Shown in pieces: positions 17,786 through 26,590 of a DNA stretch of 52,087 bases (positions are counted from its first letter, which is position 1; the number at the start of each line of letters is the position of its first letter). The notes beneath the pieces are model-generated. The model saw nothing but the letters and a program-made list of their open reading frames with translations. It was not told where the DNA came from and made no database searches. This stretch comes from Deltaproteobacteria bacterium. Its GTDB lineage: Bacteria; Desulfobacterota; Binatia; Binatales; Binataceae. Made by a program: the position numbers and the translations under genes. The stretch is from contig JAKAVC010000034.1 in the NCBI GenBank assembly GCA_021817345.1, positions 1 to 52,087 of the forward strand. The letters run 5' to 3'.

Positions 17786-18406
17786 ATGGGTGTTGGCGAT
17801 AAGACTTCCCCGGGGAAAGTGACGGTGGCAGAGAGCAAGCCCGAAAAGCCGGCAACCCAGGGTGACGCGACGACCACGACCGAACGTCCCGGCAAGGAGC
17901 AGCCGGTCGGGCGGGTCATGTCGAGCGCGCGCGAAAGCCGCGGGCTTTCGGCCAAGGACGTAGCGCGCGAGGCGCACGTCCCCGAGCATTACGTCAAGAT
18001 GATCGAAAGTGACGATTACTCGCTCATCGCCGATCAGCTCTACCTGCTGCCGTTCCTGCGACGCTATGCGCAGTTCGTCGGCCTCGACCCGGAAGAGATC
18101 ACAGGCCGCTTCATTCGCGACGTGCAACGTGCCGACGTGAGCGCGGCGCGGATGTCCGAGCCGATCCCGATGGTCGAGCGCGGGCAGCGCTCTGACCGTC
18201 GCATGATCGTCGCCGCAGTGCTGGCCCTGGTCTTCGCGCTGGTGGCCGCGGGCGTTGTGATCTGGCACGTGCGGACGCGCGCTCGCACGGTTGCGGCGGT
18301 CCCCGCACCCGCCGCCGCAAGCGCCCCGGACGCGCGTCGGGCGCCGGCAGCGCCTACATCCGCCGCGCCGATACCCGCCGGCCAACCCACTTCCACCGCC
18401 CGCTGA
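17786..18406 (+). CDS. RodZ-like membrane helix-turn-helix protein
   Basis: 206-residue protein. A cytoplasmic HTH domain of the RodZ/HTH_25 type covers about residues 42-113 (SARESRGLSAKDVAREAHVP, then YLLPFLRRYAQFVGLD). One membrane helix spans about 140-160 and a Pro/Ala-rich tail ends the protein. RodZ anchors MreB and shapes rod cells. This protein lacks the periplasmic beta domain found in many RodZ proteins, so it may be a short variant or a membrane-bound regulator. It is coupled to the TPR lipoprotein. Confidence 0.75.
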   Translation: MGVGDKTSPGKVTVAESKPEKPATQGDATTTTERPGKEQPVGRVMSSARESRGLSAKDVAREAHVPEHYVKMIESDDYSLIADQLYLLPFLRRYAQFVGLDPEEITGRFIRDVQRADVSAARMSEPIPMVERGQRSDRRMIVAAVLALVFALVAAGVVIWHVRTRARTVAAVPAPAAASAPDARRAPAAPTSAAPIPAGQPTSTAR

Positions 18407-18574
18407 AAATCCTTGAATTTTGCGATTCATCGGAAAAATTGCCCGATTTCCTCGTCCATCATCCTGAAAGCCATCGCACGCCGCGCCTGCCGTCTCGACG
18501 CTTGCCTGGACGGACACGATGATTATTTTTCCCGATGGAAATCGGCACTTCGCGAACAGGAGGTGACAAACGAG

Positions 18575-19039
18575 ATGGCGAAGGAACTTACCACCTGGTC
18601 ACCGCTCCGGGAGTTGGATAATTTCCGGCGGGGCTTCGATGAAATGTTCGACCAGTTCACGAAGGATTGGTTTTCGGGCGACTGGATGCGCACGAGGGGT
18701 CCGGCGATTGAATCGTGGATTGAGGACGGAAACCTGGTGGTGCGCGCCGACCTCCCGGGCGTCGATCCCAAGGATGTCGAGGTCACCGTCGTCGGCGAAA
18801 CGCTTACGCTCAAAGGCAAACGCGAGCACAAGGAGGAAAAGTCCGAACGCGACTACTTCCATCGCGAAGTCTCCTACGGGAGCTTCGAACGCTCGATTTC
18901 GCTGCCCAAGGGTGTCAAGGCCGAAGAGATCAAGGCGACCTACAGGAACGGAGTCATCGAACTGACGATGCCGATTCCGAAGGAACTTTCGGCGCGCAAG
19001 GTGCCGGTGACTGTCGAATCCGACGCGAAGCAAGGCTGA
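18575..19039 (+). CDS. Hsp20 small heat-shock protein
   Basis: ATP-independent holdase chaperone of 154 residues. It has the N-terminal WSPLRELDNFRRGFDEMF typical of bacterial Hsp20, an alpha-crystallin domain (about 45-135) with LVVRADLPGVDPKDVEVTV, and the closing NGVIELTMP motif. An IxI-like C-terminal segment (VPVTV) replaces the classic IxI/V. The ATG at 18575 follows a near-perfect AGGAGGTGA (18558-18567). A convincing heat-shock promoter was not found in the 168-bp upstream gap. A bidirectional terminator lies downstream. Confidence 0.95.
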   Translation: MAKELTTWSPLRELDNFRRGFDEMFDQFTKDWFSGDWMRTRGPAIESWIEDGNLVVRADLPGVDPKDVEVTVVGETLTLKGKREHKEEKSERDYFHREVSYGSFERSISLPKGVKAEEIKATYRNGVIELTMPIPKELSARKVPVTVESDAKQG

Positions 19040-19067
19040 TTGCCAGCGCCGCCGGCTTATCGCGGAG

Positions 19068-19101
19068 ACGGGCGCACGTCGATTCAGGGTGCGCCCGTTT
19101 T
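19068..19101. terminator. Bidirectional intrinsic terminator
   Basis: ACGGGCGCAC pairs perfectly with GTGCGCCCGT across an 11-base loop and is followed by TTT. It lies between hsp20 and the convergent secreted-protein gene, so it can serve both. Confidence 0.8.
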
Positions 19102-19102
19102 G

Positions 19103-19795
19103 CTAATGAAGGATGTCGTTGACGATCGATTCGGCGAGCAGCTCCTTGGCGACACGAATACGCTCGCCTGGATGAACCACGGCGACCAGCGTTACCTGAT
19201 CGGCTGAGTTGCTCGCCGAGGCCTGCGCCACGATTATCGTATCGTACAGTTGCGCGGGACCCGCCTCGCCGTGCGGGCCGAAGCGCGGCCCCACCGGCGT
19301 GCTGAACACCTGATCTTGAGCCTGGTAGTCGCGGTACGCCTGCATCATGGGATCAGCGTCGGGCTCAAGCTCCTGGCGCACGATATTGGCCGCGTACGGA
19401 TTCATCTGCGCGCTTCCGGTATCGCCGATCGGAGGAGGCTCTTCGCCGGCTTCCTGCATCAGCTTCGCCACCACCATCGGATCTCCCGGCCCGAGCTGCT
19501 CAAGGCTGACGCCCGGCATCAGGTAATGCTGGCTCAGGTTGACCGTCACCGTGACCGGATTCGCGGAAGCCGCCGAGCCCAGACGCCGCTGGGCGCGAAA
19601 ATCCTGGTCAAGAACATGCTGCATCGTGGGGTCGGTGGAAACCGCAAACAACGGCGCGCCTTCGGGCACTCGGAGCTTGCCCGAACTTCTGACTTCCACC
19701 GCCCCGGCCGAGGTCGCGCCGACGACGAGCGCCATCAGCGTCGCGCACGCGACCGCGACCTTCAGCAGAACCTTTCGCGCGCTCGCATACTGCAT
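19103..19795 (-). CDS. Secreted protein of unknown function
   Basis: 230 residues with an N-terminal signal peptide (basic ASARK, hydrophobic VAVACATLMALVVGATSAGA, cleavage after AGA). The mature part is acidic and polar, with VTVTVNLSQHYLMPGV, PMVVAKLMQEAGEEPPPIGD and a C-terminal LYDTIIVAQA...VVHPGERIRVAKELLAE region. I do not recognise a domain. No cysteines or catalytic motif stand out. It is presumably periplasmic or extracellular. It lies between hsp20 (convergent) and purE (same strand, 48 bp upstream). Confidence 0.7.
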   Translation of the reverse strand: MQYASARKVLLKVAVACATLMALVVGATSAGAVEVRSSGKLRVPEGAPLFAVSTDPTMQHVLDQDFRAQRRLGSAASANPVTVTVNLSQHYLMPGVSLEQLGPGDPMVVAKLMQEAGEEPPPIGDTGSAQMNPYAANIVRQELEPDADPMMQAYRDYQAQDQVFSTPVGPRFGPHGEAGPAQLYDTIIVAQASASNSADQVTLVAVVHPGERIRVAKELLAESIVNDILH

Positions 19796-19843
19796 TCGTT
19801 CTAATCGTTACCGATTACGGCCGCACCCTTCAATCATCCCTGC

Positions 19844-20341
19844 TTAAGGCAGCTTGGCATTTATCACTTCCTGTGCCCGCCCGGCGCGCCAGTTTGCAAG
19901 CCGCTCGGCGAGCGATTCGTCCTGGAGTGCCAAGATCGCCGCCGCGAACAGGCCCGCATTCGCCGCGCCGGCCTTGCCAATCGCCATCGTTGCAACCGGC
20001 ACGCCCTTGGGCATCTGAACGATCGAGAGCAGCGAGTCCATTCCGTTGAGTGAAGTCGTCGGCATCGGAACCCCGACCACCGGCAGCGTGGTCTTGGCCG
20101 CAAGCACGCCGGCCAGATGCGCGGCGCCGCCCGCACCAGCAATAATCACTTTGAAGCCGCGCTCGCGTGCCTTGGCTGCATACTCCAGGGCGAGGTCGGG
20201 GGTGCGATGCGCCGACAGCACTTTAACCTCATGTGGAACTTTAAGTTCGCCCATGGTCTCGCAGGCCGCCGCCATGTACTCGTAGTCGCTCTTGCTCCCC
20301 ATTATCACCGCAACCAGCGGTTTGCCTTCACTCGCCACCAT
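19844..20341 (-). CDS. purE: N5-carboxyaminoimidazole ribonucleotide mutase
   Basis: Class I PurE of 165 residues; converts N5-CAIR to CAIR in purine synthesis. The diagnostic segments are VIMGSKSDYEYM, VLSAHRTPD (catalytic His) and GAGGAAHLAGVLAAKTTLPV. No purK lies next to it, which is unusual, so the partner must be elsewhere in the genome. AAAGGAGG lies 12 bases before the ATG. It is divergent from murF with 166 bp between them. Confidence 0.95.
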   Translation of the reverse strand: MVASEGKPLVAVIMGSKSDYEYMAAACETMGELKVPHEVKVLSAHRTPDLALEYAAKARERGFKVIIAGAGGAAHLAGVLAAKTTLPVVGVPMPTTSLNGMDSLLSIVQMPKGVPVATMAIGKAGAANAGLFAAAILALQDESLAERLANWRAGRAQEVINAKLP

Positions 20342-20507
20342 CGCGAATCAGGTCCTCCTTTGAGCCTACGATGCTACTAGTATCCGCCGCCGACACCAAG
20401 CTCACCCAGGTGCTGACCTCGAAGCCGTCACGTCGCGTCGAAGCCAAAACCGCCGAATCCCGGCGCCAATAGGAACGGCCCATCGAATCGGGCACAATTG
20501 CTCCCGA

Positions 20508-21950
20508 ATGGCCACTCCGATCCCGAACAATGATTGCCCCTTGACGCTCGCCGAAGCGGCGCACGCGACCGGCGGCGAGCTTTTCGGTCCCGGAGAAGTT
20601 TCCGCGCGCGGAGTCAGCATCGACACCCGCTCGATCCGCGCGGGAGCGGTTTTCGTCGCGCTGCTCGGGGTCGCCGACGGGCATCGCTATCTCCCGGAAG
20701 CAGCCCGGTGCGGTGCGGCTGCGGCGATTGTGAATCGCGGGCGCCGGATTGCGGAAATTCCGTGTATCGAGGTCGATGACACGCTCGAAGCGTTGGGCGC
20801 GCTCGCCCGTTTCCATCTCGCACGCGAAAGGAAGGCGCGCCGGATACCTTCGATCGCAATCGGCGGAGCCGCGGGCAAGACCACCACGAAGGAAATCACG
20901 GCTGCGCTGATGCGCGCGATATACGGCCCGATTCTCGTCACTCCCGGCAATCTCAACAATCGTATCGGCGTCCCGATGACGCTGCTTACCCTAGCGAGAG
21001 AGCATCGCGCGATGGTGCTCGAATGCGGCACCAACACGCGCGGCGAGATTCCACGCCTCGCCGCTATCGTCGAGCCCGACGTCGCGATGGTCCTGAACGT
21101 GGACCTCGAGCACACCGAGGGACTTGGCGCGCTCGAGGACGTCGCCGACGAAGAGAGCGCCCTGATGCGTGGGGCCCGGCGCGCAGCGGTTTTTCCCGCC
21201 GACGAGCCGATGCTCGCCGCGCGCGCGCCCGCGGGACTCGAAGCCGTGACCTTCGGCTCTGGCGCATCGGCCGACGTGCGGCTCGAGGAACGCTCCACGG
21301 GACGCGAGGGAAAGACGCGGATTCGCATCCGGCTCGCGCGTCGCCTGGTCGCGCCCGAAGCCGAACCGGTTGTCGCAAGCGAAATCGCGATGCTTGGCGC
21401 GGCGGCAGCGATGAATTGCGCGGCTGCGGTCGCCGCGCTCGCCGCGCTGGCGGAGCCCTGTCTCACTGCGGAGAATCTGGCCGCGCTCGAGAGCGCGCTT
21501 TCCTCGATCGCGCCCGTTTCGGGACGGCTCTCGCTACGCAGGGCGCGCGGCATCCTAGTAATCGACGATACGTACAACGCCAATCCGCGCTCGGTGCGCG
21601 CCGCGCTTGCGGCGGCTCGCGAGGCCGCCGACGGCCTTGGCGCGCGGCTGGTTATCGCGCTCGGCGACATGCTCGAGCTCGGGGAGCTTTCGCCGTCCGC
21701 GCACCTTGAGACGCTCGCCGACGTTCTGCGCGCACGTCCTTCGGTGTTGGTCGCGGTCGGACCCGAGATGGCGCGCGCGGTCGAATCAACGCCGCGCGAT
21801 CGGTTCTCCAGCGTCCAGACTTTTCTTGCCGCCGACAGCGGCGAAGCTTCGCGCCTCGTGCGCGAGTCGGCGCGCGCGGGCGACGTCATCCTGATCAAGG
21901 GCTCGCGCGGGATGGCGATGGAGCGGATCGTCGAGTCGCTGACCGCCTGA
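20508..21950 (+). CDS. murF: UDP-N-acetylmuramoyl-tripeptide--D-alanyl-D-alanine ligase
   Basis: Mur ligase of 480 residues. It adds D-Ala-D-Ala to UDP-MurNAc-tripeptide, ending the cytoplasmic part of peptidoglycan precursor synthesis. The N-terminal UDP-binding domain has GVSIDTRSIRAGAVFVAL. The ATP loop is IGGAAGKTTTKEI, followed by NLNNRIGVPMTLL (MurF-type), ECGTNTRGEI, and IDDTYNANPRS in the C-terminal domain. It is a stand-alone murF away from the usual dcw cluster. No good ribosome-binding site precedes the ATG. Confidence 0.95.
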   Translation: MATPIPNNDCPLTLAEAAHATGGELFGPGEVSARGVSIDTRSIRAGAVFVALLGVADGHRYLPEAARCGAAAAIVNRGRRIAEIPCIEVDDTLEALGALARFHLARERKARRIPSIAIGGAAGKTTTKEITAALMRAIYGPILVTPGNLNNRIGVPMTLLTLAREHRAMVLECGTNTRGEIPRLAAIVEPDVAMVLNVDLEHTEGLGALEDVADEESALMRGARRAAVFPADEPMLAARAPAGLEAVTFGSGASADVRLEERSTGREGKTRIRIRLARRLVAPEAEPVVASEIAMLGAAAAMNCAAAVAALAALAEPCLTAENLAALESALSSIAPVSGRLSLRRARGILVIDDTYNANPRSVRAALAAAREAADGLGARLVIALGDMLELGELSPSAHLETLADVLRARPSVLVAVGPEMARAVESTPRDRFSSVQTFLAADSGEASRLVRESARAGDVILIKGSRGMAMERIVESLTA

Positions 21951-22270
21951 GCGCAAGGGAAAGACGCACGCGCCTCGCAAGCTTCCGCTTTGCCCCTGCG
22001 CTTGTTCGCTGCCGGAGCGCCACGCCTTCCCCTGCCATCCGAGCAATAATCGAGTCCGAGTACTGACTGAACCCTTCGCCGTTAGCCATCGCGTTATAAC
22101 GCTATTCGGCGCCGACGAAAGAGAACTATCTGTAATCGCGCCGGGCTGGGCTGGCAGCGCGAACCTGCGACACTTTCCGCGCCACAACCGCGTTTCCTTT
22201 GGAAACGGCACTCCGTGCTCAGCGGGCCGGCGGCGAGGACCGCGAAGCTTCAACCGAATCCCGGACTGGA
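21951..22270. other. 320-bp gap between convergent murF and EamA transporter genes
   Basis: No convincing gene, RNA or strong terminator was seen. A 64-codon minus-strand frame overlaps the murF end but lacks a ribosome site and family likeness. Confidence 0.5.
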
Positions 22271-23326
22271 TCAGTGAACGTGGCGATGGTGCAAATCGGA
22301 GACATGCGGATGGTCGTGCGTCAGCGGCGCGTGGCGATGGGGATGCGAATGCGGCTCGGCGGCAGGCTCGCGATGTGTGTGCCAGTGATGTTCGTCGTGG
22401 ACGTGGAGATGGTCGTGCTCAAGTTCCTGATGGGTATGCAGATGCGCGTGACGCTCGCGCATCAGGAGCGCCACCCCGACCGCCATCAGCGCTCCGCCCG
22501 TCCACTCGGATATCCGCGGCGCCCTGCCGAACAGAAAGACCGCAACGATCGCCCCGATAAACGGCGCGGTCGCGAAGAAGGCGGCTTCCCGCGCGGCGCC
22601 GAGGATTCTGAGCGCCTTCATGTCGAGCACCAAGCTTGCTCCATAGCATAGAGCGCCAACCGCAAACGCCTCTCCAAGGGCCGCGCCTGCGGGAATCCGA
22701 TAGCCGAGCGCCAACGCAATCGCCAACGTGCATGCACCCGCGCCAAGCGTCTTGATATGCGCGACCGCGACCGGATCGCGAAGCGACAACCGCTGACTCA
22801 GATTGTTGTCGACGCCCCATGCGAGGCATGCGCCGGCAACTTCGGCGGCGCCCGCCAGGTCACCGTGAAGTTTTCCCGAACCGAAACCGACGATCGCCGC
22901 GCCGCAGATAACCGCCGCGGCGGCGAGCGCTTCGAGGCCTCCCAGGTGCTCGCCGAAGAGCCCTACCGCGAGCAGAATCGTGAAGGCCGCCTCCAGGTTG
23001 AGCATCAGTGCGACCGAAAGCGCCGACATCCGCTCAAGCCCGAGCAGCATCAGCACCGGCCCCGTGATTCCGCCCAGAAAAATCACGCCCAGGAGCAGGG
23101 GCCAATCCGCACGCCGCAAACCGGCTTCCACTCGCTCGCGCCGCGCTACGCTCCACAGCGAGAGCGCCGCGCCCGCGCCCAGGTAGAGAATCGCCGACAG
23201 CGCGAGCGCCGAGGCCTCGGGAAGCAGCAGCTTGGCAAACGGAGCGCTCGAACCGAAAAGCGCGGCGGCGGCAAGTCCCGCCGAGACTCCGGCCAGCCGT
23301 TCACCCGATTCGCCGCCGTCCGCCAT
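22271..23326 (-). CDS. EamA (DMT)-family transporter with His-rich C-terminal tail
   Basis: Membrane protein of 351 residues with about ten hydrophobic helices in two EamA repeats (start AALFGSSAPFAKLLLP; repeat two ACLAWGVDNNLSQRLSL). Members export or import small metabolites. The last ~59 residues are a soluble tail carrying 23 histidines, many as HxH (for example HTHREPAAEPHSHPHRH). Such tails bind Zn, Ni or Co in metal transporters and chaperones, so this may be a metal-responsive exporter; that is inference. It begins 2 bp after the potassium-channel gene ends and is probably co-transcribed. Confidence 0.85.
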   Translation of the reverse strand: MADGGESGERLAGVSAGLAAAALFGSSAPFAKLLLPEASALALSAILYLGAGAALSLWSVARRERVEAGLRRADWPLLLGVIFLGGITGPVLMLLGLERMSALSVALMLNLEAAFTILLAVGLFGEHLGGLEALAAAAVICGAAIVGFGSGKLHGDLAGAAEVAGACLAWGVDNNLSQRLSLRDPVAVAHIKTLGAGACTLAIALALGYRIPAGAALGEAFAVGALCYGASLVLDMKALRILGAAREAAFFATAPFIGAIVAVFLFGRAPRISEWTGGALMAVGVALLMRERHAHLHTHQELEHDHLHVHDEHHWHTHREPAAEPHSHPHRHAPLTHDHPHVSDLHHRHVH

Positions 23327-23328
23327 CT

Positions 23329-24381
23329 TCAGCTTTCCATCGTCTCGGCCAGAGCCTTCAGGCTTGCGCGTTCTCCGATCACGACCAGATGGTCGCCCGC
23401 CTGAACCAGCGTGTCGGGGTCCGGAATCAGCGAGATGGCCTCGCTGGCGCGCTTCAGCGCCACGATCCTGAATTTGCGGGTCTCTTTCTCGATCGTGGCG
23501 ATCGAGCGTCCGACCAGCGGACTGTTGGCACCGATGCGCAATTGTTCGAGATCGATCTCGGTGCCATGCCCGGGCGTGGCGAGCTCCAGGAAGTCCACCA
23601 CCGAAGGCCGCAGGATCGTCGCCGCCACGCGCATCCCGCCGCGCTGATAGGCGGATATCACATGGTCGGCGCCCGCAAGCTTGAGCCGCCGCATCCCGCT
23701 CTCGCTCTCGCCGCGCGCGTGGATCATCGCGCGGCGATTCTTTTCGCGCGCGGACAGCGTGATATAGACGTTGTCGGCATCCGAGCCGGTTGCGACCACG
23801 ATTGCGCGGGCCTGCGCGATGCCGGCCTCTTCGAGCGTCTCGTCCCTGGTTGCGTCAGCGCACAGATGCAGCAGGTCGAGCCGTGAAAGCTCCTCATGCT
23901 TGGCGGGATCGGAGTCTATCACCACGAGCGGGATGGAATGGCGCAGCAGTTCCTCGACCACCACCCTGCCAAAACGCCCGAAGCCGCAAACGATCACGTG
24001 CTCCTGAAGTTCGTGAATCTTGCGCTGCATCGCGGTCACCCCAAGATATTCGCGCAGACGCCCCTCAATGAGGATCTCGGCCACCACGGCGAACAGGTAG
24101 AAGGCGTTTCCAACGCCAAAGATGATTAGCCCTATCGTGAACAGGCGCCCGGCCGGACCGAGCGGCTTGACCTCACCGAAACCGACCGTCGAAATCGTGA
24201 TGACGCTCATGTACAGCGCGTCGATGAGCGACATCCCCGCGATGAGCATATACCCGACCGTTCCGGCGGCGGTCAGCGCCACGAGCCCGCTCACCGCGAG
24301 GATCAGACGGCGCGCCGGACTCATCTCGGCAATCGTGCCGAGCGGGCCAGGCAGGCGTCCGTCGGAATTTCGTTTCGGCAT
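23329..24381 (-). CDS. Potassium channel with TrkA-N (RCK) regulatory domain
   Basis: 350-residue two-helix K+ channel. Two membrane helices flank the pore loop, with selectivity filter TVGFGE at residues 65-70. A cytoplasmic RCK domain follows (VIVCGFGRFGRVVVEELL, Rossmann GxGxxG; IDSDPAKHEEL), and a C-terminal TrkA-C-like domain ends the protein. It resembles Kch/MthK-type channels gated by ligand binding to RCK. The ATG at 24381 is preferred; a GTG at 24402 would add seven residues. It is the last host gene before the prophage. Confidence 0.92.
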   Translation of the reverse strand: MPKRNSDGRLPGPLGTIAEMSPARRLILAVSGLVALTAAGTVGYMLIAGMSLIDALYMSVITISTVGFGEVKPLGPAGRLFTIGLIIFGVGNAFYLFAVVAEILIEGRLREYLGVTAMQRKIHELQEHVIVCGFGRFGRVVVEELLRHSIPLVVIDSDPAKHEELSRLDLLHLCADATRDETLEEAGIAQARAIVVATGSDADNVYITLSAREKNRRAMIHARGESESGMRRLKLAGADHVISAYQRGGMRVAATILRPSVVDFLELATPGHGTEIDLEQLRIGANSPLVGRSIATIEKETRKFRIVALKRASEAISLIPDPDTLVQAGDHLVVIGERASLKALAETMES

Positions 24382-24478
24382 GCGCGCTTTGCGACAGAGC
24401 ACGCTATTATGTCACGCGGTTTTCCTCAACCGGGCCGGCGGGCGCCGACGGGAGAAAAATGGCCCCGCGAAGAGTCGC

Positions 24479-25039
24479 TCAGAAGCCGATCGCTATCCAG
24501 TAGAAGCCCGGCTGCTCGGAGCTGCCATACGTGCCGCCGTCCCAGTCGAGAAAAAACGTACCGCCCGTGGTTGTGAAGCTGACCGTCTCCATCACGCACT
24601 GGCCGTACTTCTTGGATGCCGCCGGGTTCGCGAGAAACGCGCCCGCCCATACGCACCCGTTGGGAAACGCGATCGGCCACGCCACCTGGTAGGGGGAATC
24701 GGAGGCTAGCTCCGTGCCGATCGAGTACTGGCCCCACTGCACATAGGCGGCGAGCTGGCCGCGGTTGACGTCCTGGTAGGGAATCGCCACATAGCCGTTC
24801 GCGCCCATCAGGCCCTTGAACAGCCCGGTGAACGCCTGGAGCGCCGCTATGTTGGCCATGTTGGTCTGCTGGCGCCCGTAGAGGTAGGCAGTGCGATTGG
24901 CGAGCTGCTGATGCGGCTGGTTGGATAGCCCGATCCCGCCGTAGCTGGCGCCCACAGCCGCGCCTTCGACCGGGTCGGTCGCCTGGATTTCATAGACCTC
25001 GTTGGCGGTGAACTCCGGACTGTCAATCAACGTCGGCAT
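24479..25039 (-). CDS. Phage tail fibre protein (gp53-like C-terminal domain)
   Basis: 186 residues. An N-terminal SPEFTANEVYEIQATDPVEG attachment-like region is followed by a Gln-rich helix (LSNQPHQQLANRTAYLYGRQ) common in short tail-fibre proteins. A C-terminal beta domain rich in Gly and Trp ends FYWIAIGF, as in gp53-like fibre tips. It probably contacts the host surface. AGGAGA lies 10 bases before the ATG. It is the most distal late gene and marks the phage edge; no separate fibre-assembly chaperone follows it. Confidence 0.7.
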   Translation of the reverse strand: MPTLIDSPEFTANEVYEIQATDPVEGAAVGASYGGIGLSNQPHQQLANRTAYLYGRQQTNMANIAALQAFTGLFKGLMGANGYVAIPYQDVNRGQLAAYVQWGQYSIGTELASDSPYQVAWPIAFPNGCVWAGAFLANPAASKKYGQCVMETVSFTTTGGTFFLDWDGGTYGSSEQPGFYWIAIGF

Positions 25040-25052
25040 CGCGATGCGTCTC

Positions 25053-25706
25053 CTAGAAGGTCAGTGTCCAGCTGCCCGAAAGGTTCATGCCGGTGGTGAA
25101 CGAGATCGGACTGATGGTCTTGCGCGCAAGCAGAGGCGCGGGCGCCGTCGCGCCGGGAAGCGCCACGCCAGCCTGGTTGGCGAGCAGTCCCAGCTCCTGG
25201 ATCGTGATGCCCAGCGCCCCCGAGTCGTAGGCGCCTTCGTTCGTCCATGCCACCGTGCCGTCGGCGGTCGTCCCTCCCACGACGGCGCCGAATGCCGGGG
25301 CGGCCGACCCTGACGTGCCCGCGGTTGTGCACTTGTACCAGTAGCCGTTGCCCGGAGCGATCGTGGCGCCCAACGCGTACGCGGTGCTTGCCGCCCAGGT
25401 GTTGGAGATGGCTGCGGCGGTGGTCAGGCTCCAGTTGAACTGTGCCGAGCCCGGACCCGGGCTGGTGCCGTTCTCGGCGTGGCTGTCAATCGCCTTGTAG
25501 TACGACGGCGCGGTTAGCGCGCTATCCGTCAGCGACGGCGCGGTTCCGTTCGATCCGAAGCCAATCGCGGAAACGAACTGATCGGCCCCGTCGCCGGCCA
25601 GCGCCGGCAGCCCGGAATTCACGAACAGGTTTTTTTCCTCGAGCGTCCAAATCAGCCTTCCCTCGCGGTACAGGCCCAGACGCACGATTCCAACAGGCCT
25701 TCTCAT
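25053..25706 (-). CDS. Tail-tip/fibre structural protein
   Basis: 217 residues, rich in Gly, Ala, Ser and Thr. It begins GIVRLGLYREGRLIWTLEEK. A central segment (AASTAYALGATIAPGNGYWY KC) looks like a small carbohydrate-binding beta module such as those in chitinases and tail fibres. The C-terminus is FTTGMNLSGSWTLTF. A very good GGAGG precedes the ATG. It sits between gpI and the fibre, so it is likely part of the baseplate-fibre connection. No enzymatic motif was seen. Confidence 0.65.
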   Translation of the reverse strand: MRRPVGIVRLGLYREGRLIWTLEEKNLFVNSGLPALAGDGADQFVSAIGFGSNGTAPSLTDSALTAPSYYKAIDSHAENGTSPGPGSAQFNWSLTTAAAISNTWAASTAYALGATIAPGNGYWYKCTTAGTSGSAAPAFGAVVGGTTADGTVAWTNEGAYDSGALGITIQELGLLANQAGVALPGATAPAPLLARKTISPISFTTGMNLSGSWTLTF

Positions 25707-25708
25707 TA

Positions 25709-26572
25709 TTATCCTCCTTGAAGAACCGCCACGCCGTTGAGAATCAGGGCGGGATCGGCCACGGCCGGTTCATCCGCGCCGTACGTGATCCCGCTATGCG
25801 CGTATTGTCCGTTGTATTGCGGCGCAACCGGCCCGACCGCGTCCGCCAGCGCCAGCCCCGCCACCGAAAGCGTCTGGGCGCCCTCGACCGCAACCGGCGC
25901 CGTATCGAGCTGGTACTCAAGCACTCCCTCCAGCGTGAGCTGGTCGGACACCGCTGGCCCGTCGTCGGCCAGCGGCGCTTCGGCAAACCAAACCGAGTCG
26001 AGCCACGCCCGTGCGGGCTTGAAAAAATTGGCCACCGCGCTGACCGTCTCGGGGGCGTTGCTCTCGACGAACTGTCCGCCGCCGATCTCAATCACCACCC
26101 GGAACACCGCCCATCCCTGGCTTGCCGGATAGGCGGTGCCGCCCCAGCTGCTCTGGCCCTCGAGCAGCGTCACGTTCGGCCATCCGAGCGCGGCGAGCGC
26201 GGTCTTAATCGACCACGGCGTCCCGCGGTAGCGATGCAGCTGGATCGCGACCTTGAGAAGCGCGCGCTGGACCTCGGACGCGGCCTGCGCGCCGGCGGTG
26301 TCCGGCGCGCCCTCGGTCAGCGTGTCGATGTCCACCAGCGCGTCGATGTCCGTCAAGGCGTCGACGCTCGCGTTGCTCGGCACCAGAAGCTGCCAGAGCG
26401 GCGAGAGGATATCGAATTGCCAGGCCAGAAACGGAAGCGCGCTGTCGGGCACCGAATCGATCCGGTAGACGAGCATCGGCGTCAGATCGAGCGCGTCCAG
26501 GCGCTCGATCAACTGCAGAAGCGCCTGGCTTCGCTGGTCGTCAATGGAAGGCGGGATCGTCAGTTCAGCCAT
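25709..26572 (-). CDS. Phage tail protein I (P2 gpI-like)
   Basis: 287 residues. The N-terminal ~190 match the P2 gpI family: SALPFLAWQFDILSPLW, then HRYRGTPWSIKTALAALGWP, the diagnostic segment. The C-terminal ~90 residues are extra, forming a low-complexity beta-rich extension. gpI joins gpJ at the outer baseplate and holds the fibres. It follows gpJ by 18 bp, in the standard W-J-I order. Confidence 0.88.
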   Translation of the reverse strand: MAELTIPPSIDDQRSQALLQLIERLDALDLTPMLVYRIDSVPDSALPFLAWQFDILSPLWQLLVPSNASVDALTDIDALVDIDTLTEGAPDTAGAQAASEVQRALLKVAIQLHRYRGTPWSIKTALAALGWPNVTLLEGQSSWGGTAYPASQGWAVFRVVIEIGGGQFVESNAPETVSAVANFFKPARAWLDSVWFAEAPLADDGPAVSDQLTLEGVLEYQLDTAPVAVEGAQTLSVAGLALADAVGPVAPQYNGQYAHSGITYGADEPAVADPALILNGVAVLQGG

Positions 26573-26590
26573 CGCAAGCCAACCCGTGTC

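Noticed and set aside
18407-18574. CTTGAATT as a sigma-32 -35 element for hsp20
   Set aside because: The only CCCGAT-like -10 partner is about 23 bases away, too far for a heat-shock promoter.
21895-22089. 64-codon minus-strand frame overlapping the murF end
   Set aside because: Overlaps a certain gene, has no ribosome site and is Arg/Ser-rich.
24403-24478. Exact left end or att site of the prophage
   Set aside because: No direct repeat, tRNA end or clear TG...CA terminus could be matched without the right end.
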